DNA of 64,000 nucleotides, from contig JAIQGI010000034.1 of the NCBI GenBank assembly GCA_020072565.1, forward strand, positions 1 through 64,000, given 5' to 3'. Positions 48,072 through 57,551 of the stretch are shown here, piece by piece. The DNA comes from Terriglobia bacterium (GTDB lineage Bacteria; Acidobacteriota; UBA6911). The position numbers and the translations under genes were made by a program. A model generated the notes under the pieces. The model was not told the origin of the DNA and made no database searches. It saw nothing but the letters and a program-made list of their open reading frames with translations. Each line of letters opens with the position of its first letter. The first letter of the stretch is position 1.

Positions 48072-50030
48072 ATGAAAAGAACCGTAAGAGCCCTAATACT
48101 GGCTTGTTGTGTGCTCTCGCTCGCCGTCTTGAGCGACACTCCCGCCCAGGTGCAAGCCCCCAAGGACGGCCAGTCCAAATTCTGGATCGTTCCCGGCCTG
48201 CGCCAGGGTCCCAGCTATTTTCGTCGCAACATCCTGAAAGAGACCACGCCCCTTGTGGAAGGGGTCATGGATTTCAAGCACTACCATAAGTACACCGAGC
48301 AGGTCGAGTTTTTCAAGAAGTGGGAAAAGCAGTATGCCGATCTGGTCGACCTGTACGTGGTCGCGCAGAGCTATGGGGGCATTGATATCTACCAGCTGAC
48401 TGTGACCAACAAGAAGACCGGCAAGGCCACCGACAAACCTGCCATGTACATCGAAGGCAACCGCCATGCAGGGGAAGTCACCGCGGCCGAATCGGCGCTC
48501 TGGATGTTGAACTATATGCTCACCAATTACGGAAAGGATAAGGAAGTTACCCGCCTTCTGGACAACTTCACCTTCTATTTCCGGCCCTGCAACAATCCCG
48601 ACGGCAGTCTTCTCTATCTGGAGACGGCCCAGACTTTGCGCAGCACAATTCATCCTTATGATGACGACGGCGACGGCCTGCTCGATGAGGACCCGGCCGA
48701 TGATATCGACGGCGACGGCTTCATATGCCAGATGCGCATCAAGGTGCCCATGGGCCAGGGAGATTCCATTATTGATCCCCGTGATCCGACCGGCCGCCTG
48801 ATGAGGCGGGTCCAACCGCCGCAGCAGGGCGATTACCGGGTGATATCCGAGGGAATCGACAACGACAAGGACGGCCGTGTCAACGAGGATGGTATCGGTG
48901 GGCTCGATCTCCACCGAAACTACGTTGAGAACTGGCGGCCCATGACGGAAGAGACCGAGCGTGGATTTACTCAGGGCGGTGCCGGCGAGTACCCCCTGTC
49001 GGAAATCGAAACCCGCTCCGTGGTGACGTTCCTTTTATCCCATCCGAACGTATCGGTTGCCAACTCGATGGATACCACCGTCCCCATGCATCTGCGGCCG
49101 CCTTCCACGTCACCCAGCGATGAGCGCATGTATCCGGACGACCTCGATCTTTACAAAACCTTCGATAAAAAAGGGAAAGAGATTACCGGCTACGCAAGGG
49201 CGGGCGACGTTTATATGGACTATAGCGGCGGCCGCGGCAGCCCGCTGTTCGGTCACGGTCCCGATTTCGGCTACTGGTACTATGGCGCCATCTGGTACGG
49301 GGATGAGCTCTATGACGGTGGCCGCTCCATCGGCGATTACAACAAGGATGGTGTCACCGATGACTTGGACCGGCTGCAATACAGCGACAAGGAACTCAAA
49401 ATGCCTCGTTTCCACCCCTGGAAGAAGGCCATTCATCCTGACTATGGCGAGGTGGAAGTAGGCGGCTTCGACGGCAAGTTCATGAGCCAGAACCCGCCCC
49501 CCGAAAAGCTTGAAGAGTGGGCGGAAAAAGAGGCACGCTTCAACCTGATGCTGGCGGCCAGCCTGCCGCACGTTGAAATGCAGGAACCGAAAATCACCGG
49601 CCAAGGTGACGAATACACGATCGAGGTCAATGTTCAAAACCAGGGCTTCATTCCCACGGCCCTGCGCCAGGCCCAGCTGGTCAAGATCGTGCGGCCCGAC
49701 ACTGTTTCCCTGGTATTCCCGCCGGGAATGATGCAGGCGATGGGAGGACGGGGAGGGTTCGGAGGCCGGGGAGGCGGCGGAGGCAGAGGCGGTCGCGGCG
49801 AGGCTCCGCCGGCTCAGCCCGCGACTCCGAGTCAAGACAAGGTGACCATGGTGGAGCCGCAGGGCCGGCCCGTAGTCACGATTGACCGTCTCGCCGGCAA
49901 TGAAGCCAAGCCGGCGACCTTTAAAGTTCGCCTCAACGGCATTGCCGGCACCGAGTGTACGGTACGCTACGCTTCTACCCGCGGCGGTGTCGTTGACAGG
50001 AGGATCTTCATCGGCAAGAAGCAGGACTAG
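48072..50030 (+). CDS. Exported M14-family zinc carboxypeptidase with calcium-type repeats
   Basis: A 652-residue exported protein (signal peptide about 1-26) from ATG 48072 (AAAGGAG eight bases before). The zinc motif is NRHAGEVTAAE (H-x-x-E), followed by RPCNNPDGS with the substrate Arg/Asn. Two Asp-rich loops (DDDGDGLLDED, DIDGDGF) and one DNDKDGRVNED resemble EF-hand or thrombospondin-type calcium sites, inserted in the catalytic domain. Near residue 560 is a Gly/Arg-rich stretch of about 20 residues, followed by a beta domain. This suggests extracellular, calcium-stabilised peptidase activity. A terminator-like hairpin follows at 50055-50081. Confidence 0.82.
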   Translation: MKRTVRALILACCVLSLAVLSDTPAQVQAPKDGQSKFWIVPGLRQGPSYFRRNILKETTPLVEGVMDFKHYHKYTEQVEFFKKWEKQYADLVDLYVVAQSYGGIDIYQLTVTNKKTGKATDKPAMYIEGNRHAGEVTAAESALWMLNYMLTNYGKDKEVTRLLDNFTFYFRPCNNPDGSLLYLETAQTLRSTIHPYDDDGDGLLDEDPADDIDGDGFICQMRIKVPMGQGDSIIDPRDPTGRLMRRVQPPQQGDYRVISEGIDNDKDGRVNEDGIGGLDLHRNYVENWRPMTEETERGFTQGGAGEYPLSEIETRSVVTFLLSHPNVSVANSMDTTVPMHLRPPSTSPSDERMYPDDLDLYKTFDKKGKEITGYARAGDVYMDYSGGRGSPLFGHGPDFGYWYYGAIWYGDELYDGGRSIGDYNKDGVTDDLDRLQYSDKELKMPRFHPWKKAIHPDYGEVEVGGFDGKFMSQNPPPEKLEEWAEKEARFNLMLAASLPHVEMQEPKITGQGDEYTIEVNVQNQGFIPTALRQAQLVKIVRPDTVSLVFPPGMMQAMGGRGGFGGRGGGGGRGGRGEAPPAQPATPSQDKVTMVEPQGRPVVTIDRLAGNEAKPATFKVRLNGIAGTECTVRYASTRGGVVDRRIFIGKKQD

Positions 50031-50054
50031 ACGAAACACTCATCGATATATCGA

Positions 50055-50081
50055 CAAGGGCGAACCTGGTGTTCGCCCTTG
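50055..50081. terminator. Hairpin between convergent genes
   Basis: CAAGGGCGAA (50055-50064) and TTCGCCCTTG (50072-50081), perfect 10-base stem with a 7-base loop. No T-run follows; it lies between the M14 gene and the cusA-like gene. Confidence 0.5.
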
Positions 50082-50158
50082 CCCCGGAACCACGAAACAC
50101 ACCAAAGACGTGCGACGGGTCCCGCAGTCGCATCGGTCTCATGACTCGGTGATCCTTG

Positions 50159-53100
50159 TCATGCCGTCAGTGACTTCCTGACCTCGAAGTTCCACTTCCA
50201 GATCTCGTAAATCGCGGGATACACCACCAGTTCCAGCAGAAACGATGTGAAAATCCCGCCGATCATCGGCGCCGCGATCCGCTTCATGACATCCGAGCCC
50301 GTCCCGGTGGCCCACAGGATCGGGACCAGCCCGAGGAACGTGGTGGCAACGGTCATGAACTTCGGGCGGATGCGCTTAGCGGCTCCGTGGATGATGGCGT
50401 CGCGCAGCTCGGAGAGGCTGCCCAGCCGTCCCTCCTTTTTCGCCTGTTCGTAAGAGAGGTCGAGGTAGAGCAGCATGAACACGCCGGTCTCGGCGTCGAC
50501 CCCGAGCAGTGCGATCAGCCCGACCCAGACGCCGATGCTCATGTTGTAGCCCAGCAGGTAGAGAAACCAGATCGCCCCGATTGCGGAAAAGGGAACAGCC
50601 AGGATGACGATCAGGGTCTTGGTGATTGCCCGCGTGTTGAGGTACAGGAGCAGGAAAATCAGGAACAGTGTCAGCGGCACGACCAGCGTCAGCCGCTGCT
50701 TGACCCGCTGCATGGCCTCATACTGGCCGCTCCAGAACAGGGCATATCCGGGCGGCAGTTGCACCTTGCTCCTCAGGATCAGATCCGCCTCTTCGATGTA
50801 GCTTGCCGGGTCGCGCCCGGCGATGTCCACATACACGTAGCCGGTCAACAGGCCATCTTCGTTGCGCAACATCGATGGCCCGGCGGTGGCGCGGATCTCG
50901 GCGAGCTGTCCAAGCGGGATCTGTCTTTGCCCTTCTCCCACCGGCACCAGCACCCGGCCCAGCGCTCCGAGGTCGGACCGGAAATCGCGCATGTAGCGGA
51001 CGTTGACGGGGTAGCGCTCACGTCCCTCGACGGTGGTCGTGACATTCTCTCCGCCGATCGCGTTTTGCACCGCACTTTGAGCTTCGTCGATGCTCAGCCC
51101 GTAACGGGCCAGCTCTTCACGATTCCAGGCAAAATCGAGAAAGTATCCGCCCCCGGTGCGCTCCGAAAACACGTTCCGGGTTCCTCGAACGTCGGGCAAC
51201 AGCGCTTCGACCTGAGTGCCGATTTCCTCGATCGTCTGCAGGTCGGCGCCGGAGATCTTGAGCCCGATCGGGGTGCGCATCCCCGTAGTCAGCATGTCGA
51301 TCCGGCCTTTGACGGGCATGGTCCAGGAGTTCGAGACTCCCGGGAGCTTGAGAGCTTCATTCAACTGATTGACCAGTTCCTCCTGCGAGATGTGATCAGG
51401 CGTGATGCGCCGGAAGATGGGTTTGATCCACTCGGGCGCCCAAGAGGAGTACCAGGTCCCGATCCTGCGCCACTCGTTGTCGGGTTTGAGGGTGATGACG
51501 GTTTCCAGCATCGAGAGGGGCGCCGGGTCGGTCGGCGTTTCGGCTCGGCCGGCCTTGCCCAGCACGCGATCGACTTCCGGGAATTGCTTGATGATCCGGT
51601 CGGTGATCTGCAGCAGTTTTTGGGCCTCGCCGATGGAAATGCCCGGCATGGTGGAAGGCATGTACAAGAGCGAGCCCTCAGCGAGTGGCGGCATGAATTC
51701 CGAGCCGAGCTTCAGGTAGACCGGGATTGTAAGGACGACCAGCGCGCAGGCCACCCCGATGACGCTCCACTTCCAGCGCAGCGACCAGGCCACAACCGGT
51801 TCGTAAAGGCGGATCAGCCGGCGGCTGATCGGATGCTTGTCTTCAGAATGAATCGTGCCGACCAGAAGGGCGTTCGCGGCCTTGCGCAGCCAGGCCGGGC
51901 GGAACTCAAAGTTCTTGAGGTGGGTGAACATCAACCGCAGAGCCGGATCGAGCGTGATCGCAAGCGCCGCTGCCACGATCATCGACAGGTTTTTCGTATA
52001 CGCGAGCGGCTTGAACAGGCGCCCTTCCTGCGCTTCCAGTGTCAGCACCGGGAGGAACGAAACCGCGATCACCAGGAGCGCGAAGAAGCTGGGTCCGCCC
52101 ACTTCCTTGACAGCGTTGATGATGACGGTGCGGTAGTCCTCTTTCCGGTCGGTGCGCTGCCAGTATTCGAGCTTCTTGTGCGTCTGCTCGACTACGACAA
52201 TCGCGGCATCCACGAGCGCCCCGATCGCGATGGCGATCCCCCCCAGAGACATGATGTTGGATGTGATCCCGAGAAACCGGAACGGGATGAACGAGATCAG
52301 CACTGCGATGGGTATGGTGATGACGGGGATCACAGCGCTGGGGAAGTGCCAGAGGAAGATCAGGATGACCAGCACCACGGTGATGATGACCTCGATCAGG
52401 GTGGACTTCAGGTTGTCGATGGAGCGCCGGATCAACTCGGAGCGATCGTAGATGGGGACGATCTTTACGCCGTGCGGAAGGCCGGGTTCGATCTGGCGTA
52501 TCTTCGCCTTGACGCGCTCGATGACGTCGAGCGCATTCTCTCCCTGCCGCATCACCACGATGCCGGAGACGGTTTCGCCGGTGCCGTCCAGGTCGGAGAC
52601 TCCTCGGCGCAAATCCGGGCCCAGCACGACCTGCCCGACGTCCTTGACGCGAATCGGGGTGCCGTTATCGCTGGCGATCAGAACGATATTCTCAATGTCG
52701 TGGATCGAGCGGGCATAGCCGAGGCCGCGCACCATGTACTCGGTGCCGCCGAACTCGATCAGGCGGCCGCCGACGTCATTGTTGCCGCCGCGCACGGCTT
52801 CCACGACGCGGTTGATGGCGATTCCGTAAGCTTGGAGCCGGTTGGGATCCACATTCACCTGGTACTGCTTGCCGAATCCGCCTATGGGTGCGACCTCGGC
52901 GACGCCCGGGACCGACTTGAGGTAATAGCGGAGGTACCAGTCCTGGTAGGAGCGCAGTTCCGCAAGGCTGTGCTCGCCGGAATTGTCGACAAGGACGTAC
53001 TGGAATATCCATCCCAGGCCCGTGGCGTCGGGGCCGAGTTCGGTTCTCACGCCGTCGGGGAGGCGGGCCAACACGCCGGAGAGATATTCCAGCGTGCGCG

Positions 53101-53419
53101 AGCGCGCCCAGTAGATATCGGTGCCGTCCTCGTAGACGACATATACGTAGGAGTAGCCGAAATCGGAAAACCCGCGGACCGCCCGTACCCGGGGTGCGCC
53201 CAGCATTGCCGTAACAATCGGATACGTGACCTGGTTTTCGATGATGTCGGGGCTGCGGTCCCAGCGCGAATAAACGATCACCTGCGTATCGCTCAGATCC
53301 GGAATCGCATCGAGCGGCGTGTGCGTCATCGACCACCACCCACCTATAGCGGCGGCCAGTGCCAACGCGATAATGATGATCTTGTTATTTGCGGAGAATT
53401 CGATAATACGATTAATCAT
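50159..53419 (-). CDS. cusA: CusA/CzcA-type heavy-metal efflux RND transporter
   Basis: A 1,086-residue inner-membrane protein of the heavy-metal-efflux (HME) RND family. It starts with the conserved helix MINRIIEFSANNKIIIIALALA and DAIPDLSDTQVIVYSRWDRSP, and has GALVDAAIVVVEQ in transmembrane segment four and GVWVGLIALLGVDAETGVFMLLYL near the end, which are typical of CusA/SilA. The periplasmic porter part contains the Met-rich stretch and two large domains. It extrudes metal ions such as Cu(I)/Ag(I); the exact metal is inference. The adaptor (53656-55116) and a YHS protein lie upstream on the same strand. No CusC-type outer-membrane channel is visible. Confidence 0.9.
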   Translation of the reverse strand: MINRIIEFSANNKIIIIALALAAAIGGWWSMTHTPLDAIPDLSDTQVIVYSRWDRSPDIIENQVTYPIVTAMLGAPRVRAVRGFSDFGYSYVYVVYEDGTDIYWARSRTLEYLSGVLARLPDGVRTELGPDATGLGWIFQYVLVDNSGEHSLAELRSYQDWYLRYYLKSVPGVAEVAPIGGFGKQYQVNVDPNRLQAYGIAINRVVEAVRGGNNDVGGRLIEFGGTEYMVRGLGYARSIHDIENIVLIASDNGTPIRVKDVGQVVLGPDLRRGVSDLDGTGETVSGIVVMRQGENALDVIERVKAKIRQIEPGLPHGVKIVPIYDRSELIRRSIDNLKSTLIEVIITVVLVILIFLWHFPSAVIPVITIPIAVLISFIPFRFLGITSNIMSLGGIAIAIGALVDAAIVVVEQTHKKLEYWQRTDRKEDYRTVIINAVKEVGGPSFFALLVIAVSFLPVLTLEAQEGRLFKPLAYTKNLSMIVAAALAITLDPALRLMFTHLKNFEFRPAWLRKAANALLVGTIHSEDKHPISRRLIRLYEPVVAWSLRWKWSVIGVACALVVLTIPVYLKLGSEFMPPLAEGSLLYMPSTMPGISIGEAQKLLQITDRIIKQFPEVDRVLGKAGRAETPTDPAPLSMLETVITLKPDNEWRRIGTWYSSWAPEWIKPIFRRITPDHISQEELVNQLNEALKLPGVSNSWTMPVKGRIDMLTTGMRTPIGLKISGADLQTIEEIGTQVEALLPDVRGTRNVFSERTGGGYFLDFAWNREELARYGLSIDEAQSAVQNAIGGENVTTTVEGRERYPVNVRYMRDFRSDLGALGRVLVPVGEGQRQIPLGQLAEIRATAGPSMLRNEDGLLTGYVYVDIAGRDPASYIEEADLILRSKVQLPPGYALFWSGQYEAMQRVKQRLTLVVPLTLFLIFLLLYLNTRAITKTLIVILAVPFSAIGAIWFLYLLGYNMSIGVWVGLIALLGVDAETGVFMLLYLDLSYEQAKKEGRLGSLSELRDAIIHGAAKRIRPKFMTVATTFLGLVPILWATGTGSDVMKRIAAPMIGGIFTSFLLELVVYPAIYEIWKWNFEVRKSLTA

Positions 53420-53490
53420 ATGAGTCCGTGAATGTCGTGTCTGTTGTGCGGGGCCTGTGCTTCGAGTTCCTGAACAGGCCGGAGCGCCGG

Positions 53491-53655
53491 CTATTTCCTG
53501 ACGTATTTCTCGGGACTCTTGTCAAACTGCGCCTTGCAGGAGTCGGCGCAAAAGTAATAGGTGACCTCCTTATATAGGCTCGTCCTGCCCACTGCCTTGG
53601 CTTTGTCGCGGTCCACGTCCATGCCGCACACAGGATCCTTGCATTTGTCGGACAT
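53491..53655 (-). CDS. Stand-alone 54-residue YHS-domain metal-binding protein
   Basis: A short gene between cusA and cusB on the same strand. The protein has the YHS signature: DPVCGMDVD near the start, then YYFCADSCKAQFDKSPEKY, with metal-binding Cys residues. Its ATG directly follows the cusB TAG, with an AAGGGG box in the 3' end of cusB. Its sequence resembles the C-terminal YHS domain of CusB, so it may be a duplicated metal shuttle handing metal to the pump. Such proteins are commonly missed because of their length. Confidence 0.85.
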   Translation of the reverse strand: MSDKCKDPVCGMDVDRDKAKAVGRTSLYKEVTYYFCADSCKAQFDKSPEKYVRK

Positions 53656-55116
53656 CTATTTCCCCTTGATGGCAGCTTTCGCCGGTGCCTTTTCCGCGTA
53701 CTGCTTCGGATTCTTGTTAAACTTCTGTTCGCAATCGTCGGAGCAAAAGTAATAGGTCTTCCCCTGGAAGTCTGTTTTTCTGCCTGCCGCGATTGCTTTG
53801 CTCAAGTCTATATCCATGCCGCAAACCGGATCCCTGGCCGCCTCTCCATAGATTCCCGTGGCCGCAGCCTTCATGCGGCTCTCAGAGTCGATCAGGAAGG
53901 TGCCCGAGACGACGATTCGTTCGCCCGCGTTGAGTCCCGACCGGATTTCCACCCGGTTGTCAAACCGCCACCCCGTTTCCACGGTGCGCGGCTCGAAGAA
54001 TCCGTTGCCGCGATCGACAAAAACCGTCTTGCGCAGCCCGGAGTCCACCAGCGCGTCCGCGGGGACGACGAGAGTTGCCGGCATATACACCGACATTTCC
54101 ACGTCCACAAACATCTCGGGTCGGAGGACATACGCGGGATTATCCACTTCGAGTCGTACCTTGAAGGTTCGGGTGGCGGCGTCGAACTGGGGCAGAACAT
54201 CGCTCACTCGAGCCGTGATCTTCTCATCGGGCTCACCCGGAGGCTTCACGACGGCAGTCACCCCCGGACGAATGTCTCTGGCCTCCGTCTCAAAAACATC
54301 CGCGACCACCCAGACGTGGCTGAGATCCGTAATTCTGTAAAGCTCGAAATTTCGCTCGAAGCGCAGGTTGGGGAAAATGTTGCGGGCCACCACAAACCCC
54401 TTCACCGGCGCCCTGACCTCGATCTCCTGGGCAGGCGTGCGGCTGCGCTCGATCTCCTGCAATTGGGTCGCGCTCATGCCGAGAGCCATGAGGTTCGCTT
54501 CGGCCGCCTTGATCTGAATGTTTGCCGCACTGACCTGATTCTCGGACCCCTCGGCAGTTTTGTACCGTTCCAGAGTGTTAACAGCAAAAAAGAGCGCCTG
54601 CTCACCCGCCAGCAGGTCTCGGCTATAATAGGTTGCGAGGACCTGGTCGTTCTCGACGAGGCTTCCGGTGGTGCCGCCCCGCAATGCCCGCACCCAGCCG
54701 TCAGTGGGCGTGATCAGGCGATAGATACGGTTTTCGTCCATCGTCACCCGCCCGACAAGCCGGATCGCGCGCGTCCCCGACACACGCTCCGCCGTGGCCA
54801 CGCGCACACCGATCACTTGCTGTCTTTCCGGGCTGACTCTCGCCGACCCTGGAGGCATGGATGCCGACGCTTGTTCAGATGAATCGGATCCTGGCGCTCC
54901 GTCGGCATAAACGGGCTCGAGCGGCATGCCGCAGTCCGGCGCGTTCCCCGGCTTGTCGGATTTATATGCCGGGTGCATCGGATCAACATAATAGAGAATG
55001 CGGCGGCTTCCGGGAGGGTCAGGCTTGCCTGATATCCGGCGGTAGTGCCAGGAACCGGCCAGAAACGCTCCTCCCAATAGAAGAGCCGAAAGAAGCCCGT
55101 ACACAACTTTCTTCAT
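53656..55116 (-). CDS. cusB: CusB-type periplasmic adaptor with C-terminal YHS domain
   Basis: A 486-residue protein with an N-terminal signal/anchor (VVYGLLSALLLGGAFLAGSW). An HMBD-like segment (YYVDPMHPAYKSDKPGNAPDCGMPLEPVY) binds metal near the N-terminus. Membrane-fusion-protein core: barrel/lipoyl parts around GWVRALRGGTTGSLVENDQVL, a helical hairpin, then AVVKPPGEPDEKI. The last 60 residues are a YHS domain (DPVCGMDIDLSKA, then YYFCSDDCEQKFNKN). A YHS domain fused to CusB is found in some bacteria and could receive metal from chaperones. It is the first gene of the efflux operon. Confidence 0.85.
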   Translation of the reverse strand: MKKVVYGLLSALLLGGAFLAGSWHYRRISGKPDPPGSRRILYYVDPMHPAYKSDKPGNAPDCGMPLEPVYADGAPGSDSSEQASASMPPGSARVSPERQQVIGVRVATAERVSGTRAIRLVGRVTMDENRIYRLITPTDGWVRALRGGTTGSLVENDQVLATYYSRDLLAGEQALFFAVNTLERYKTAEGSENQVSAANIQIKAAEANLMALGMSATQLQEIERSRTPAQEIEVRAPVKGFVVARNIFPNLRFERNFELYRITDLSHVWVVADVFETEARDIRPGVTAVVKPPGEPDEKITARVSDVLPQFDAATRTFKVRLEVDNPAYVLRPEMFVDVEMSVYMPATLVVPADALVDSGLRKTVFVDRGNGFFEPRTVETGWRFDNRVEIRSGLNAGERIVVSGTFLIDSESRMKAAATGIYGEAARDPVCGMDIDLSKAIAAGRKTDFQGKTYYFCSDDCEQKFNKNPKQYAEKAPAKAAIKGK

Positions 55117-55703
55117 TATGAGTTTCCACCTCTCTCAGTCGAATAGTCTTCGTCGCACTCAGCAGCCGGGTCTTTGCTCCAAAAATACTATTGAAACATA
55201 AAAGATTAACGCAAAGAAGGCGCGTCGGGGAGTAGCGAGCGCAGAGATTTCGGGATTGAGCATGTCAAAACCCTGCATCCTCCGCGTTGAGATGCCCAAG
55301 GTGGTCAAGAGATTTCACCGGCGAACAAGAGATACGGTACCTGCTCGTCGTTTCAGCCTACAGGCGCACTTTATATCGGCATACCTGGATCTCGCCGGCT
55401 TCAGGTTGCCAGCCGCCGCTTCATGCTGATGATGAAACGATGCTCCTATTTTTTCGATCCTCAGGCGGCAGGCTAATATGATCGCAAACGATATGTAACT
55501 AGGGAGTTCCCTTGGTTTTGCAGCGGACATCCCCTAGAACTTTCGTGGCCGGGGCAAATCATCAAATCCCTTAACGCCGGTCAGTGAAATTCCGCATCGG
55601 CCACTATCAAACCAGCGCTTGGGGGAAACCTGCTGATCCGATGGAAGGGGGTTTGCTATACTATGCAGCCTGCGAAAACATCCGCATTACGAAAGGAGCT
55701 GGA
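55117..55703. other. Intergenic region between divergent efflux operon and FKBP gene
   Basis: The gap of 587 bases contains a degenerate AACGCAGAGG-type repeat at 55206-55292 and no recognisable gene. Promoters for the cusBA operon and the FKBP gene should lie here. A metal-responsive regulator gene was not found in the window. Confidence 0.5.
55206..55292. repeat. Dispersed palindromic repeat, AACGCAGAGG family (copy 4, degenerate)
   Basis: TTAACGCAAAGAAGGCGCG and CATCCTCCGCGTTGAG retain the family outline, with several mismatches. Confidence 0.5.
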
Positions 55704-56399
55704 ATGAAAACTCGGTGGATGACGGTGCTTGCAATGGGGCTGCTTGCCGGGATCACCGCCGCGCAGGACACTGCGGTGCTCAAGGGCCCGAAGGAGAAGC
55801 GGAGCTACGCTCTCGGCATGGATCTCGGGAACCAGCTTCGGAGGCAGGCCGTGGAAATTGATCCGGATCTCTTTCGTCAGGGTCTCAATGATGCCCTTTC
55901 CGGAAGCAAACCGCTGCTGACCGAAGATGAGGTTCGTGCCACGATCACCGAACTGCAGAACGAGCTGATGAAGAAACAGGCGGAGGCAGCGAAGATGCTC
56001 GCGGAGAAAAACAGGAAAGAGGGGGAGGCATTTCTGGCTGCGAACAAGGCCAAGGAGGGGGTGGTCACCCTGCCGAGCGGCCTTCAGTACAAAATCTTGA
56101 CGGCGGGCAACGGACAGAAGCCCACGGCCGATGACACGGTCGTCTGCAATTACCGCGGGACCTTTATCGATGGCACGGAGTTCGCCAGTTCCTACAAGGG
56201 CAACCAACCCGCGCCTTTTGCGGTCAAGGGCGTCATCAAAGGCTGGACCGAGGCCCTTCAACTCATGCCTGTCGGATCCAAATGGCAGCTCTTCGTCCCC
56301 TCCAACCTTGCCTACGGCGAGTCCGGCAGAGGGCCCGCCATCCCGGGGAACGCGACGCTCATTTTCGAGGTGGAACTGATCTCCATCCAGGGCAAATAG
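55704..56399 (+). CDS. Exported FKBP-type peptidyl-prolyl isomerase
   Basis: A 231-residue protein from ATG 55704 (AAAGGAG upstream). The signal peptide ends near GITAAQ. The N-terminal part (SYALGMDLGNQLRRQAVEIDPDLFRQGLNDAL) is the helical dimerisation domain of Mip/FkpA-type proteins. The C-terminal part is the FKBP fold: VVCNYRGTFIDGTEFASSY, VIKGWTEALQLMPVGSKWQLFVPSNLAYGESG and AIPGNATLIFEVELI, with the usual Asp, Trp and Tyr positions of the active pocket. It likely assists folding of exported proteins. It lies divergent from the efflux operon. Confidence 0.87.
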   Translation: MKTRWMTVLAMGLLAGITAAQDTAVLKGPKEKRSYALGMDLGNQLRRQAVEIDPDLFRQGLNDALSGSKPLLTEDEVRATITELQNELMKKQAEAAKMLAEKNRKEGEAFLAANKAKEGVVTLPSGLQYKILTAGNGQKPTADDTVVCNYRGTFIDGTEFASSYKGNQPAPFAVKGVIKGWTEALQLMPVGSKWQLFVPSNLAYGESGRGPAIPGNATLIFEVELISIQGK

Positions 56400-56596
56400 G
56401 GATGCGGCAAATTTCGTCTTTTTGACGGATGTCGCCGGGTCGCTATTTCAGGTGCAGTTTCTCATGCGCGGGGCACAGGTATGCGGTCTCCCAGTCCGGA
56501 CCGCGACGTTGAATGAACATTCCCGCAATGCTACCATAGGGGCGCTTCGGGGCCGACCCGGTCTTGCCGTGAACTCACAGAGAGCAGGAGCAGGAA

Positions 56597-57382
56597 ATGT
56601 CCGAGTTCCAAAAGCATCTTTATCTGATCCTCTATCCCAATGAAGCGCTGGTGGCGTCGCAGCTGTCACCGGAGGCATTCGGCAAGCACTACTCGATCGG
56701 CAGCCCGCGGCACTTCCAAGGCAAGGTGATCTTTGCCGAGGTGGACATTAACTACCGAAACGAATACCTGCGCATCGACGAGTACCTGAGTCAGACCGAG
56801 AAGGCGGGCGGACCCAAGCGCACCAAGTTTGTGAAGTCCTACCGCGTGCTCGAACACGTCGACTTCTCCGCCCTGCACAAACTGTATCTGGTCTCGACGG
56901 ACGGGGCGGTGTTGGGACTGGACAAGGGTGAAGAACCGGTGAGCCCGCGGAAGGAAAACCATTTGCGCGTGTATCAGGAGATTTGTCCGCTGCGGCTGCT
57001 GGTGGCCTCCAATCTCGACCCACACGAATTCGGCAGTTACATTACCAAGGAGTCGTGGTCCAAAGGTGCGCCCAGGATTTTCTTCACTCAATACGATATC
57101 AATGTCGAGGAAATCGTCAGCCGCAACGAAGTGCATGCGTTCGGCACGGGGCCCTTGCCCAATGTGAATCCTGCAAACCTGCCTGCGGCCCTTCAGGAGT
57201 TGACGGCTGATCCCACCAAGAAGACCAAGACGGTCAGCCTCAATCCCAGCCTGGACGTGATGAGCTACAAGTCGATCCAGCCCGGGTTCTGGTTCGCTGA
57301 TGGGACGTCGATCGTTTTTTACCGCATGCCCACGATGGATGAGTTGCACTACAAACACTACCACTGGTGGCGCCACCTTTGA
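56597..57382 (+). CDS. Unknown 261-residue protein with internal duplication
   Basis: No family recognised. The start ATG 56597 has GGAG 10 bases before it. The protein is soluble and contains two related halves: ALVASQLSPEAFGKHY followed by GKVIFAEVDINYRNEY in the first, and LLVASNLDPHEFGSYI followed by APRIFFTQYDINVEEI in the second. Both halves share an xxVASxLxPxxFG and a xxFxxxDIN core, so the domain is duplicated or forms a pseudo-dimer. The C-terminus ends with aromatic residues (HYKHYHWWRHL). The function is unknown; it is upstream of the RraA-like operon on the same strand, separated by 169 bases. Confidence 0.6.
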   Translation: MSEFQKHLYLILYPNEALVASQLSPEAFGKHYSIGSPRHFQGKVIFAEVDINYRNEYLRIDEYLSQTEKAGGPKRTKFVKSYRVLEHVDFSALHKLYLVSTDGAVLGLDKGEEPVSPRKENHLRVYQEICPLRLLVASNLDPHEFGSYITKESWSKGAPRIFFTQYDINVEEIVSRNEVHAFGTGPLPNVNPANLPAALQELTADPTKKTKTVSLNPSLDVMSYKSIQPGFWFADGTSIVFYRMPTMDELHYKHYHWWRHL

Positions 57383-57551
57383 TCCTGCACGGGGCGCGCC
57401 CATGTGCCTGAAAAACTCATGCATCTCTGTTTGGCAAACATCGATATCGCAATCGGAGCTCTTAGCGGGCAAGAGCCGATAGCGATTGCGATACCGATGA
57501 TTTGTGCTTAACAGTTTTATCTATGAAGTGGAGAGCCTATTAGATGGAGGA

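Noticed and set aside
50387-53431. 1,014-codon plus-strand open frame opposite cusA
   Set aside because: It is a GC-rich mirror frame of a clear RND transporter gene; the product is compositionally odd and matches no family.
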